Assembly: GCA_963829705.1 (NCBI GenBank)
Contig: CAWHJN010000005.1
Span: forward strand, 1,488,001 to 1,552,000
Direction of reading: 5' to 3'
Source of the DNA: CAWHJN01 sp963829705
GTDB lineage: Bacteria > Bacteroidota > Rhodothermia > Rhodothermales > BA12
Length of the DNA stretch: 64,000 nucleotides
In this document: positions 1 through 8,621 of the stretch, one piece after another
Position numbering within the stretch: the stretch's first letter is position 1
Layout of the letters: each line of letters opens with the position of its first letter
Notes under the pieces: model-generated
Seen by the model: the letters and a program-made list of their open reading frames with translations, nothing else
What the model was told of the DNA's origin: nothing
Database searches by the model: none
Program-made: the position numbers and the translations under genes

Positions 1-2
1 AC

Positions 3-860
3 TTCGCGCCCATCCCGCCCGCGCCGTTCGACCGCACGGATCCCCAGGACCCTGCGTTCTCACCCGACGAGATCACCGCGCTCATGCCCGCGAGCGGCGC
101 GCAGCCGTACGACACGCACGAGTTGCTCGCCCGGCTCATCGACGCAAACACGTGGACGGAGTACAAGGCGGAGTACGGCAAAAGCCTCGTCTGCGGTTAC
201 GCGCGCATCGACGGGTGGAGCGTGGGCATCGTCTCCAACCAGCGGACGGTGACGAAGACGCAGACAGGTGAGATGCAGATCGGCGGGGTCATCTACGCCG
301 ACGCCGCCGATAAGGCCGCACGCTTTGTGATGAACTGCAACCAGAAGGGGATTCCGCTGGTGTTTTTGCAGGACGTGAGCGGCTTCATGGTAGGCACGCG
401 GGCAGAGCAAGGCGGCATCATCAAAGACGGCGCGAAGCTCGTCAGCGCGATGTCCAACAGCGTCGTGCCCAAGTTCACCGTCGTGGTCGGCAACTCGTAC
501 GGCGCGGGCAACTACGCCATGTGCGGGCGCGCGTACGATCCGCGCTTGATGCTCGCCTGGCCGACGGCCCGCATCGCCGTGATGGGCGGCGCACAGGCGG
601 CCAAGACGCTCCTCCAGATCCAGGTGTCGAAGCTCAAAAAGCAGGGCAAAGAGCTGTCGGAGGACGAACAGCAGACGCTGCTCAAAACCATCGAGGCGCG
701 CTACGAGCACCAGACGGAGCCGTATTACGCGGCGGCGCGCCTGTGGGTGGACGAGATCATCGACCCCGCCGACACGCGCGCGTGGATCAGTCTCGGCATC
801 GAAGTGGCTGCCCTCAACCCTGAGCGCCCGCGCTACAACGTGGGCGTGCTGCAAACCTGA
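3..860 (+). CDS. Acyl-CoA carboxylase carboxyltransferase (beta) subunit, 5' truncated by window edge
   Basis: This is the C-terminal ~285 residues of a biotin-dependent acyl-CoA carboxylase carboxyltransferase subunit, which moves carboxyl from carboxybiotin to an acyl-CoA such as propionyl- or methylcrotonyl-CoA. The reading frame is open to the window start, and an in-frame ATG at 84 is internal. Seen: the crotonase-like C-terminal carboxyltransferase half with FLQDVSGFMVGTRAEQGG, the acyl-CoA/biotin oxyanion region GNSYGAGNYAMCGRAYDP, and WPTARIAVMGG. The GAGNYAMCGRAY form resembles methylcrotonyl/branched acyl-CoA carboxylases as much as PccB, so the substrate is not assigned. It ends 10 bp before the next gene. 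Confidence 0.9.
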   Translation, partial: FAPIPPAPFDRTDPQDPAFSPDEITALMPASGAQPYDTHELLARLIDANTWTEYKAEYGKSLVCGYARIDGWSVGIVSNQRTVTKTQTGEMQIGGVIYADAADKAARFVMNCNQKGIPLVFLQDVSGFMVGTRAEQGGIIKDGAKLVSAMSNSVVPKFTVVVGNSYGAGNYAMCGRAYDPRLMLAWPTARIAVMGGAQAAKTLLQIQVSKLKKQGKELSEDEQQTLLKTIEARYEHQTEPYYAAARLWVDEIIDPADTRAWISLGIEVAALNPERPRYNVGVLQT

Positions 861-870
861 CCTTTTCGCT

Positions 871-1827
871 ATGCGCTTCCGAACCCTGCTACTCGTTTTC
901 CTCGTCGTGACCTCCGCGTGTGCACAGGACGTGTCCGACGCCGCGCGCCCCAGCTCGGAGTCCCGCAGAACCGTCGCCGTCACCATCGACGACCTGCCCA
1001 CGGTGCACGCACCGACGCTGGAAGAAAAACAGTACATCACGCGCAACCTGCTGGAGCACCTGCGCGCTTCTGGCGTGCCCGCTACCGGGTTCGTGAACGA
1101 AGGCAAGCTGGGCGAAAGGGCGGATGCCGAACAGGTCGCGTTGCTGGAAGCGTGGCTCGACGCGGGGATGACGCTGGGCAACCACACGTATTCGCACGCC
1201 TCGTTTTTCACGACCCCGCTCGAAGCGTTCAAGTCCGAGGTGCTGCGCGGCGAGGTGGTGACGAAACGCCTGCTCCGAGCGCGCGGCGATTCGTTGCGCT
1301 ACTTCCGCCATCCGTACCTCAACACCGGCCCCGACCGGGCCACACGCAGGGATTTCGAGGATTTCCTTGCCGAGCACGGCTACACCGTCGCGCCCGTCAC
1401 CCTCGACAACGACGAGTGGCTGTACGCCTTCGCCTACACCAAAGCCGAAGCCTCGGGCGACACGCTGCTCGCGGCGCGCATCGGCGCGGACTACCTGCGC
1501 TACATGGCCGAGGTGTTCGAACACGGCGAGGCACTGTCGCGCGATCTGCTGGAGCGCGAGCCCGCGCAGGTGCTGCTGCTCCACGCCAACAAACTCAACG
1601 CCGACTACTTCGACGACTTGGCGACGATGATGCAGGGGCGCGGCTATGCGTTCGTGTCGCTGGAGGAGGCACTCGAAGACCCGGCCTACCGGTTGCCGGA
1701 CGAATACGTGGGCCAGTGGGGAATTTCGTGGCTGGAACGCTGGTGGGTGACGCAGGGCAATTCGCGGCGTGGCGGGCCGAATGCACCCCAGTGGGTACAC
1801 GACGTGGCCTATCCCGACGGGCAGTGA
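871..1827 (+). CDS. Secreted polysaccharide deacetylase (NodB/CE4 family)
   Basis: 318 residues. An N-terminal signal peptide (residues 1-18, hydrophobic, ending SACA) is followed by a NodB-type deacetylase domain. Motifs seen: TIDDLP (Asp40-Asp41, catalytic base and metal Asp), a metal-binding HTYSH (His105, His109), RHPYLNTG around 146-153, and VLLLHANKLNAD near the C-terminus with the catalytic His. Known family role: removal of N- or O-acetyl groups from peptidoglycan, chitooligosaccharides or exopolysaccharide in the periplasm or outside the cell. The substrate cannot be told from sequence. It starts 10 bp after the carboxylase gene and may share its transcript. The gene ends before a strong hairpin at 2028-2058. 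Confidence 0.88.
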   Translation: MRFRTLLLVFLVVTSACAQDVSDAARPSSESRRTVAVTIDDLPTVHAPTLEEKQYITRNLLEHLRASGVPATGFVNEGKLGERADAEQVALLEAWLDAGMTLGNHTYSHASFFTTPLEAFKSEVLRGEVVTKRLLRARGDSLRYFRHPYLNTGPDRATRRDFEDFLAEHGYTVAPVTLDNDEWLYAFAYTKAEASGDTLLAARIGADYLRYMAEVFEHGEALSRDLLEREPAQVLLLHANKLNADYFDDLATMMQGRGYAFVSLEEALEDPAYRLPDEYVGQWGISWLERWWVTQGNSRRGGPNAPQWVHDVAYPDGQ

Positions 1828-1834
1828 CGCGGGC

Positions 1835-2014
1835 ATGAAACGCGCCGCGCTGGTGGCGCTGCGACTGCTGATGGGGCCGGTGATGCTCGTGCTATTGGTC
1901 CACGATGCGCCGTGGCCTTACGCGGCATCCATAGTGCTGAGGCAGGGACAGCACGACGTGCCCAGCCTGTGGCACGCGGTCAGACTTCGCAACGCTCAGT
2001 GCCCTTCGGCCTAA
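1835..2014 (+). pseudogene. 59-codon ORF, possible remnant of a CDP-alcohol phosphatidyltransferase
   Basis: A short ORF begins 8 bp after the deacetylase stop. Its first 35 residues form a hydrophobic segment (ALRLLMGPVMLVLLVH) that resembles the first membrane helix of CDP-alcohol phosphatidyltransferases. The similarity then stops, and the DG-x2-AR catalytic motif is absent in all frames before 2089. It may be a decayed gene fragment or a non-coding ORF. This is an inference from pattern alone. Confidence 0.22.
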
Positions 2015-2027
2015 CGGGTCGCCCCAG

Positions 2028-2058
2028 GCCCCCTACCGATCAAGAGCCGGTAGGGGGC
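2028..2058. terminator. Perfect 11-bp hairpin between convergent genes
   Basis: GCCCCCTACCG at 2028-2038 pairs exactly with CGGTAGGGGGC at 2048-2058 across a 9-nt loop. There is no T tract on either side. Its position between the end of the deacetylase (+) and the end of the giant secreted protein gene (-) suggests a bidirectional transcription stop. Confidence 0.6.
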
Positions 2059-2089
2059 GGATGCGCCGATTATGCGGTGAACGGAGGGG

Positions 2090-5000
2090 TCAGAACGTGA
2101 AGCGATATGGGCCGGCGTGGTTCGAGTAGTTGCCTCCGCTCACGCCGTACGTGCTCACCTCAATGACGTGCGCTCCGGTCAGCGTCAGCGTCCGGTTGCC
2201 GGTCGCCTGGGTGCGCGAGGTGAGGTTGGTGAATGCCGACGCGAAAACCGGATCGCTGTAGAACGGCTGCGAAGCGTTTGGCTGCCGCACAAGAAGCGCT
2301 GCCACCAAGCCTCCCGACGGGTGCGAGAGATCCCAGGCGCGCACGTCGCCGCTGGTGCCGGTGAACTGGTAGAAGTGATGATCGCCCAGCGTCGTGAGGG
2401 TGTCGGTGACGGTGGTGCCGGGTGTAACCGTCGTGGGCGCGTCGATCTCGGCGAGCCCGAGCCGGTAGCTGCCCGCGCCGTCGCTGTTGCCATCGACGAC
2501 GATCTGGTAGTCGCCGTCGCTCGGCAGCGCCTGCACGCCGGTTTCGCTGTAGAGCGACGTGCTCGACGTCGAACGCACCAACTGGCCCGTCGGGCCGTAG
2601 AGCGAGGCCCGGAACGAGCCCGTGAACGGCTCGCCCAGCGTGGCGATGTTGACCAGGTCGCCCGCCGTGCCGGTGAAGCGGTAGACGGCGAAACGCTGCG
2701 CCGTCAGCGTGCCGGTGGCCTCGCTGTCGGTGGCCAGCGCCAGCGGCGTCGGTGTCAGCACGGTGACGCGGTAGTCCCCCGTGTGCGTGGCGCGCGTGCC
2801 GCCCGAGACGCCGTAGCTCTTGACCTCGATGATCCAGTCGCCGGGGGCGTCGAGCAACCGGGGCGTGATCTCGCCGGAGCGCGTGGTCGTGTTGGTGGTG
2901 ATCTGGCCGACGGTGCTTCGCTGGTAGAAGGGCTGGCTGCCGGGGCGTTGCAGCAGCGTTTGGGCGGCGAGGCTGCCGGTGGGGTGGTCGAGCGCGAGGT
3001 TGTGCACGTCGTAGAGCGCGCCGGTGAACTGGTAGAAGCGGTGTTTGCCGAGCACGTCGAGCGTGCCGGTGATGGGCGTCTCGGCGGCGAGCGTGACCGT
3101 CGTGGGCGCGTCGATCTCGGCGAGCCCGAGCCGGTAGCTGCCCGCGCCGTCGCTGTTGCCATCGACGACGATCTGGTAGTCGCCGTCGCTCGGCAGCGCC
3201 TGCACGCCGGTTTCGCTGTAGAGCGACGTGCTCGACGTCGAACGCACCAACTGGCCCGTCGGGCCGTAGAGCGAGGCCCGGAACGAGCCCGTGAACGGCT
3301 CGCCCAGCGTGGCGATGTTGACCAGGTCGCCCGCCGTGCCGGTGAAGCGGTAGACGGCGAAACGCTGCGCCGTCAGCGTGCCGGTGGCCTCGCTGTCGGT
3401 GGCCAGCGCCAGCGGCGTCGGTGTCAGCACGGTGACGCGGTAGTCCCCCGTGTGCGTGGCGCGCGTGCCGCCCGAGACGCCGTAGCTCTTGACCTCGATG
3501 ATCCAGTCGCCGGGGGCGTCGAGCAACCGGGGCGTGATCTCGCCGGAGCGCGTGGTCGTGTTGGTGGTGATCTGGCCGACGGTGCTTCGCTGGTAGAAGG
3601 GCTGGCTGCCGGGGCGTTGCAGCAGCGTTTGGGCGGCGAGGCTGCCGGTGGGGTGGTCGAGCGCGAGGTTGTGCACGTCGTAGAGCGCGCCGGTGAACTG
3701 GTAGAAGCGGTGTTTGCCGAGCACGTCGAGCGTGCCGGTGATGGGCGTCTCGGCGGCGAGCGTGACCGTCGTGGGCGGTCGATCTCGGCGAGCCCGAGCC
3801 GGTAGCGCCCGCGCGTCGCTGTTGCCATCGACGACGATCTGGTAGGCGCCGTCGCTCGGCAGCGCCTGCACGCCGGTTTCGCTGTAGAGCGACGTGCTCG
3901 ACGTCGAGCGCACCAACTGGCCCGTCGGGCCGTAGAGCGAGGCCGGAACGAGCCCGTGAACGGTCGCCAGCGTGGCGATGTTGACCAGGTCGCCCGCCGT
4001 GCCGGTGAAGCGGTAGACGGCGAAACGCTGCGCCGTCAGCGTGCCGCTGGCCTCGCTGTCGGTGGCGAGCGCCAGCGGCGTCGGTGTCAGCACGGTGACG
4101 CGGTAGTCCCCCGTGTGCGTGGCGCGCGTGCCGCCCGAGACGCCGTAGCTCTTGACCTCGATGATCCAGTCGCCGGGGGCGTCGAGCAGCCGGGGCGTGA
4201 TCTCGCCGGAGCGCGTGGTCGTGTTGGTGGTGATCTGGCCGATGGTGCTTCGCTGGTAGAAGGGCTGGCTGCCGGGGCGTTGCAGCAGCGTTTGGGCGGC
4301 GAGGCTGCCGGTGGGGTGGTCGAGCGCGAGGTTGTGCACGTCGTAGCGCGCGCCGGTGAACTGGTAGAAGCGGTGTTTGCCGAGCACGTCGAGCGTGCCG
4401 GTGATGGGCGTCTCGGCGGCGAGCGTGACCGTCGTGGGTGCGTCGATCTCGGCGAGCCCGAGCCGATAAGCACCGGATACCGACACGTTTGAGCCCACCA
4501 GCCGGATGCGGTACACGCCGTCGAAGGGCAGGGCGAGCACGCCGGTTTCGCTGTAGAGCGACGTGTTCGACGTCGAACGCACCAACTGGCCCGTCGGGCT
4601 GAGCAGTTCGGCCCTGGCGAGCAGACCGGTGCTCTCCGGCAGCAGCGCCAGATTGAGGAGCTGTCCGGCGGTGCCCTGGAAGGCAAACAGGTCGGGGACG
4701 CCCGCCGCCAGCGTATCTGTCACCTCCTGATCCACCGCGATGCCGGTGTAGCAACCGAGGCTGATGGTGTAGGCGCCCGGTTCGTTCTGCGTGCCGTCTA
4801 CGGCGATCTGGTAGGTGCCGGTGGCCGGGAGGGTGAGGAAGCCCGGTGCCGACTGATTGGGTCCGAAGGGCGCGGTGGCAAAGACGGTCCCGCTCGGATC
4901 GGCAAGGCGTACCTCGCCTCGTAATTGGGAAGCGGTCCCTGCCGCCACGGCGATCTCCACATAATTGCCGGCCGTGCCGCTAAACGTCCACACGTCCACC

Positions 5001-7396
5001 TCGCCCATGGGGTCGATTGTGGCGTTTTGCATCGTGCCGCACGCCAGCGGGCCACCGGGCGTACCCGGCTGCCGTCGCGTGGGGATGATGACCGTCGTCC
5101 GCCCTCCAGCCGGCACCGTCGTCGTGCGCGACCCCTGCGTGGTGCCGTTGTTGGCGTTGGCGGTGAACACGATGGGGACGCCGGGGGGGACGGGCAGCCC
5201 TGCCGGAGCACCGCCCGCTGGAACGTTCGTGTTGCGCGGCCCGCCCACCGGAAGCCCGTTTCCGGGCTGCGGCGCGCCGGTGATGTTGCCGGGCACGCAC
5301 GAGCCTGGAATTTCGGTGCAGAAATCGTCGCAGAACGGGTTGCCGTCGCAGAATCCGTCCCAGTCGTCATCGTCCCACTGGTCGCCGTCGCCGTCGAAAT
5401 CGCCCTCGCAATCGCCCAGGCCGCCGCAGTCCGGGTTGCCATCGCCATCGTCATCAGGCGGCGGTGGGGTAGGGAAGCCTGCGTCGGCACACATGCCCCG
5501 GATGCCCACGGCGCACAGCCGGATGTTCAGGGGCGAGGCACCGTTCGATCCGCACCAGCCCTCGGGGTCCTGGCACGGATCGGGTACGTCGTCGTCGTCG
5601 TCATCGTCGGGCGGGGGCGCTACGGGGATGGGATTGGGGTACCCGGGGTTTGGAGCCACGTCGATGTTCCACCACGAGAAATGCGTTACCTCGCCCCGAA
5701 GGGCAAAGCCCGTGGGCGATCCTTCCGACGCCACGACGGTCCCCGCGCCTTCTTGCACCCAGGTGCCCGCCTCCTCGTTGAGCGCCCAGAGTGGCAGGGT
5801 GTCGCCCAGGGCCACCACTGTTCCGTCCAGGTTCTGCCCGATGTACACGGGGATTTCGATGGTGGCCTTTTTGCCGGGAGCGAGGTTTAGGTCGTTCCCG
5901 TTCTGGGAGAAGACGTACTCGGCGGTGCCGTAGCTAAGGATGAGGTCGGCGGGACCGTCAGGCGTGACGCCCTCGAACTGGCCGGGAAACGCGCCCACTG
6001 CCATCGGATCCGATACGTCTACGGGCGTCAGGTTCACCTCCACGGCACCCGTCACGGGCGTGCCGTCGTCGTGCAGGAGGCCGTCTACGGGTAGATCGAC
6101 CATCACCCCTTCCATACCCGTCACGGTGCCCCCCACTTCGGCGGCGGGCAGCATCCGGGCGGGTGCGCGCGGCAGCAGCGTGACTTCCACGTACCCCGGT
6201 GCGGTGCCCATCAGCGTCAGGCGGCTCCGCTGCGTGGCGAACCCTTCTCGCTGGAAGTGGATCACGAGTGGACTGCCCACAGGCAGGCTGGTGAGCGTGA
6301 AACCGCCCGTGAGGTCAGACGTCGCCGCGGTCGTTTCCCCTTCCACGTGCACCGTCACGCCTCCAAGGCCCTGCCCGTCCGGTCCGCGCGCAATGCCGCG
6401 CACCTGCCCCCCCTCCGACGTGGGCGGCGGTGCGGCGGCGATGACCACGTCTTGCGTGGTGGAGGCCGTCGCGCCGTAGACCGACGCCACGGTGAGCGTG
6501 ACGGTGTACGTGCCGGGCTCAGCGAAGAGGTGGGCGGCTTTGACGCCTCCGGCCCGCACGCCGTTGCCGAAATCCCAGCTGTACGAGCCGATGGCGACGC
6601 CCGCCGGAGGTGCTGAGCCGCTGGCGTCGAAAAAGACCGGCTGGTTCTGCTCGCGCGTGCCCGTCACGGCGATGGCGGGCGTGGGGGCCGCCGCCGCCGT
6701 CATACGCGCATCGACGGTGGCCGCGCCGTCGAGCACGCGCTCCACCTCCTGCGTGACGTAGCCTGCTTTTTCGAAGACGAGCACCACGTCATCTGCCTGT
6801 GCGGTGCTCTTGCTGCTCGACCTGACCGCCGCGCCCGCACTCGGCGTTGTCTCCGGGTCGCGGTAGGTCTGGACGAGGTCGAAGCGCAGCAACTGGTTCG
6901 AGACGAGCACGAGCGTCCGAGCGGCGGTGAACCCGTCGTTCCCGAAGCGGAGGCGGTAGAAGTAGACGCCCGCCGCCAGCAGGTTCTGCGCCGACACGCG
7001 GCGTCCGGCCACGTCGAAGAGTTCGAGTGTGGGCGTCTCGGGGCGGTTGCCGGGCACGGTGTAGCGCACCGGAACGCGGCTCAGGCCTGGCGCGATAGGG
7101 TTCGGGTAGATCTCGTCGACCCAGTAGCGGGTGGGCGTCGTGCCCGTCTCGGCACCGTCAACACCCGTCACCACGATGGAAGCAGCGTAGCGCCCGTCGG
7201 CGTCAGTGAAGATCGAGTCCTCTATCAGCGAGCGGTCGGTGGCACGCAGCAGCGTGACGCGGGCGCGCAGCAGGCCCTGCCCCTCGTCGTCGGTGACGGT
7301 GCCCTGCACGGTGTACGTCTGTTGCCCGAGCAAGGGGGTGCAGGTCAGCAGCGCGAGACTGGCGAGGGCGAGCGTTCGGATGAGAGAGGCGTTCAT
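2090..7396 (-). CDS. Giant secreted multidomain protein (carboxypeptidase-regulatory-like, Por-tail-like, PKD, Asp-rich and PPC-like repeats)
   Basis: 1768 residues with a signal peptide (1-24). In order: carboxypeptidase-regulatory-like fold (~25-90); a module resembling the T9SS type A sorting domain (~97-165, with YPNPIAPG, LELFDVAGRRV and AAGVYFYRLRFG); PKD domain (~236-318, YSWDFGNG and GTYTVTLTV); second carboxypeptidase-regulatory-like domain (~330-400); a ~170-residue region ending in THFSWWN; an Asp/Pro-rich stretch with DGDGD repeats (~600-700, possible calcium binding); then pre-peptidase C-terminal (PPC)-like beta modules to the C-terminus, including three copies of a 223-residue repeat. 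Likely cell-surface or adhesive; no catalytic domain recognised. The Por-like module is normally C-terminal, so its N-terminal place is odd. Residues near 3774-3816 and 3941-3971 are scrambled by compensating indels. Confidence 0.85.
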   Translation of the reverse strand: MNASLIRTLALASLALLTCTPLLGQQTYTVQGTVTDDEGQGLLRARVTLLRATDRSLIEDSIFTDADGRYAASIVVTGVDGAETGTTPTRYWVDEIYPNPIAPGLSRVPVRYTVPGNRPETPTLELFDVAGRRVSAQNLLAAGVYFYRLRFGNDGFTAARTLVLVSNQLLRFDLVQTYRDPETTPSAGAAVRSSSKSTAQADDVVLVFEKAGYVTQEVERVLDGAATVDARMTAAAAPTPAIAVTGTREQNQPVFFDASGSAPPAGVAIGSYSWDFGNGVRAGGVKAAHLFAEPGTYTVTLTVASVYGATASTTQDVVIAAAPPPTSEGGQVRGIARGPDGQGLGGVTVHVEGETTAATSDLTGGFTLTSLPVGSPLVIHFQREGFATQRSRLTLMGTAPGYVEVTLLPRAPARMLPAAEVGGTVTGMEGVMVDLPVDGLLHDDGTPVTGAVEVNLTPVDVSDPMAVGAFPGQFEGVTPDGPADLILSYGTAEYVFSQNGNDLNLAPGKKATIEIPVYIGQNLDGTVVALGDTLPLWALNEEAGTWVQEGAGTVVASEGSPTGFALRGEVTHFSWWNIDVAPNPGYPNPIPVAPPPDDDDDDDVPDPCQDPEGWCGSNGASPLNIRLCAVGIRGMCADAGFPTPPPPDDDGDGNPDCGGLGDCEGDFDGDGDQWDDDDWDGFCDGNPFCDDFCTEIPGSCVPGNITGAPQPGNGLPVGGPRNTNVPAGGAPAGLPVPPGVPIVFTANANNGTTQGSRTTTVPAGGRTTVIIPTRRQPGTPGGPLACGTMQNATIDPMGEVDVWTFSGTAGNYVEIAVAAGTASQLRGEVRLADPSGTVFATAPFGPNQSAPGFLTLPATGTYQIAVDGTQNEPGAYTISLGCYTGIAVDQEVTDTLAAGVPDLFAFQGTAGQLLNLALLPESTGLLARAELLSPTGQLVRSTSNTSLYSETGVLALPFDGVYRIRLVGSNVSVSGAYRLGLAEIDAPTTVTLAAETPITGTLDVLGKHRFYQFTGARYDVHNLALDHPTGSLAAQTLLQRPGSQPFYQRSTIGQITTNTTTRSGEITPRLLDAPGDWIIEVKSYGVSGGTRATHTGDYRVTVLTPTPLALATDSEASGTLTAQRFAVYRFTGTAGDLVNIATLATVHGLVPASLYGPTGQLVRSTSSTSLYSETGVQALPSDGAYQIVVDGNSDARALPARARRDRPPTTVTLAAETPITGTLDVLGKHRFYQFTGALYDVHNLALDHPTGSLAAQTLLQRPGSQPFYQRSTVGQITTNTTTRSGEITPRLLDAPGDWIIEVKSYGVSGGTRATHTGDYRVTVLTPTPLALATDSEATGTLTAQRFAVYRFTGTAGDLVNIATLGEPFTGSFRASLYGPTGQLVRSTSSTSLYSETGVQALPSDGDYQIVVDGNSDGAGSYRLGLAEIDAPTTVTLAAETPITGTLDVLGKHRFYQFTGALYDVHNLALDHPTGSLAAQTLLQRPGSQPFYQRSTVGQITTNTTTRSGEITPRLLDAPGDWIIEVKSYGVSGGTRATHTGDYRVTVLTPTPLALATDSEATGTLTAQRFAVYRFTGTAGDLVNIATLGEPFTGSFRASLYGPTGQLVRSTSSTSLYSETGVQALPSDGDYQIVVDGNSDGAGSYRLGLAEIDAPTTVTPGTTVTDTLTTLGDHHFYQFTGTSGDVRAWDLSHPSGGLVAALLVRQPNASQPFYSDPVFASAFTNLTSRTQATGNRTLTLTGAHVIEVSTYGVSGGNYSNHAGPYRFTF
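2431..4431 (-). repeat. Three tandem copies of a 669-bp (223-codon) coding repeat
   Basis: The landmark TCGTGGGCG recurs at 2431, 3100, 3769 and 4432, giving periods of 669, 669 and 663 bp. The two copies at 2431-3099 and 3100-3768 look almost identical at DNA level. The copy at 3769-4431 is 6 bp shorter because of six single-base deletions in two groups of three. Each unit encodes two PPC-like beta modules. Confidence 0.9.
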
Positions 7397-7583
7397 CGCG
7401 GTAGAGGGTTCTGTGAGCGAAATGCGGCGGCGTTTTCGCGGGGGCGTCCGGCACGCAAGGCGGGTGTTGTGGATAGAAGCCGAGCTGTCCGGCGAGATGG
7501 ATCATGGCGCATCAGAAAAAATGCGCCGTCGCACCGCGTGCGCCAGCGATCCGGACGCTGCGCGAGCGAGGACGCGTCGTAGG

Positions 7584-7611
7584 TTGGGACTTCTTCTTCG
7601 CTACCTATAAG
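7584..7611 (+). promoter_or_regulatory. Candidate promoter in the divergent region before the aldo/keto reductase gene
   Basis: The 220-bp gap 7397-7616 separates two divergent genes. TTGGGA (7584-7589) and TATAAG (7606-7611) lie 16 bp apart, which would place the transcript start at about the ATG at 7617, implying a leaderless or very short leader. I see no further clear element in the gap. Confidence 0.3.
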
Positions 7612-7616
7612 CCGCC

Positions 7617-8612
7617 ATGTCCTACTGCCCGCTCGACACCCGCTACGACACGATGACCTACCGCCGCGCCGGTCGATCCGGGCTGCTGCTGCCCGCCGTT
7701 TCGCTGGGCCTGTGGCACAACTTCGGCGGCGTAGATGCCTACGAAACCGGGCGCGCCATCGTCCGGCGGGCGTTCGACCTCGGCGTGACGCACTTCGACC
7801 TTGCCAACAACTACGGCCCGCCGCCGGGCTCAGCCGAGGAATCGTTCGGAAAGATGCTGCGGGACGATCTCGCGCCGTTTCGAGACGAACTGATCGTCTC
7901 GACGAAAGCGGGCTACCGCATGTGGGAGGGGCCGTACGGCGAGTGGGGCTCGCGCAAGTACCTGCTCGCCTCGCTGGACGCGAGCCTGAAGCGCATGGGC
8001 CTCGACTACGTGGACGTGTTCTACAGCCACCGCTTCGACCCCGACACGCCGCTCGAAGAAACGATGGGCGCGCTCGATACGGCGGTGAAGCAGGGCAAGG
8101 CGCTGTACGCGGGCATTTCGAGCTACAGCCCCGACGACACGCGCCGCGCGCTCGGAATCCTGCGCGAGATGGGCACGCCCATCGTGCTGCATCAGCCGCG
8201 CTACAGCATGTTCGACCGCCACATTGAGGACGGGTTGCTGGACGTGCTGCGCGACGAAGGGCTCGGCTCCATCGTCTTCTCGCCGCTCGCGCAGGGTTTG
8301 TTGACGGACAAATACCTCGACACCATCCCCGAGGACTCGCGGGCCGCCAAGCCGCACGGCTTTTTGCAGGAGAGCGCCATCACCGACGCGCGGCGGCATC
8401 AACTCAGAAAACTCAACGGCATCGCCGGGGATCGCGGGCAGTCGCTCGCGCAGATGGCCGTGGCGTGGGTGCTGCGCCAGCCCGAAGTCACGTCCGCCCT
8501 CGTCGGCGCGAGCAGCGTCGCGCAGCTCGAAGACAACGTCGCTGCCCTCGACCGCCTCGACTTCTCGGACGACGAACGCAGTGCCATCGACGGGATTCTG
8601 GCGGAAGGCTGA
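7617..8612 (+). CDS. gpr: Aldo/keto reductase, L-glyceraldehyde 3-phosphate reductase family
   Basis: 331 residues, close to the usual length of the E. coli YghZ/Gpr family (AKR14). It shares that family's signature from the start: a short leader, then YRRAGRSGLLLPAVSLGLWHN, and THFDLANNYGPPPGSAEESFG (catalytic Asp and Tyr). STKAGYRMWEGPYG supplies the catalytic Lys, SHRFDPDTP the catalytic His, and the C-terminal LVGASSVAQLEDNV the NADPH-binding loop. Known role: NADPH-dependent reduction of L-glyceraldehyde 3-phosphate and related aldehydes (methylglyoxal detoxification) in the cytosol. The ATG at 7617 aligns with the E. coli start. Monocistronic between divergent and convergent neighbours. 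Confidence 0.88.
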   Translation: MSYCPLDTRYDTMTYRRAGRSGLLLPAVSLGLWHNFGGVDAYETGRAIVRRAFDLGVTHFDLANNYGPPPGSAEESFGKMLRDDLAPFRDELIVSTKAGYRMWEGPYGEWGSRKYLLASLDASLKRMGLDYVDVFYSHRFDPDTPLEETMGALDTAVKQGKALYAGISSYSPDDTRRALGILREMGTPIVLHQPRYSMFDRHIEDGLLDVLRDEGLGSIVFSPLAQGLLTDKYLDTIPEDSRAAKPHGFLQESAITDARRHQLRKLNGIAGDRGQSLAQMAVAWVLRQPEVTSALVGASSVAQLEDNVAALDRLDFSDDERSAIDGILAEG

Positions 8613-8621
8613 CCGCGCGGA

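Noticed and set aside
2431..4431. Possible CRISPR array
   Set aside because: The repeats are 669 bp, contiguous and coding; there are no short spaced repeats or cas genes.
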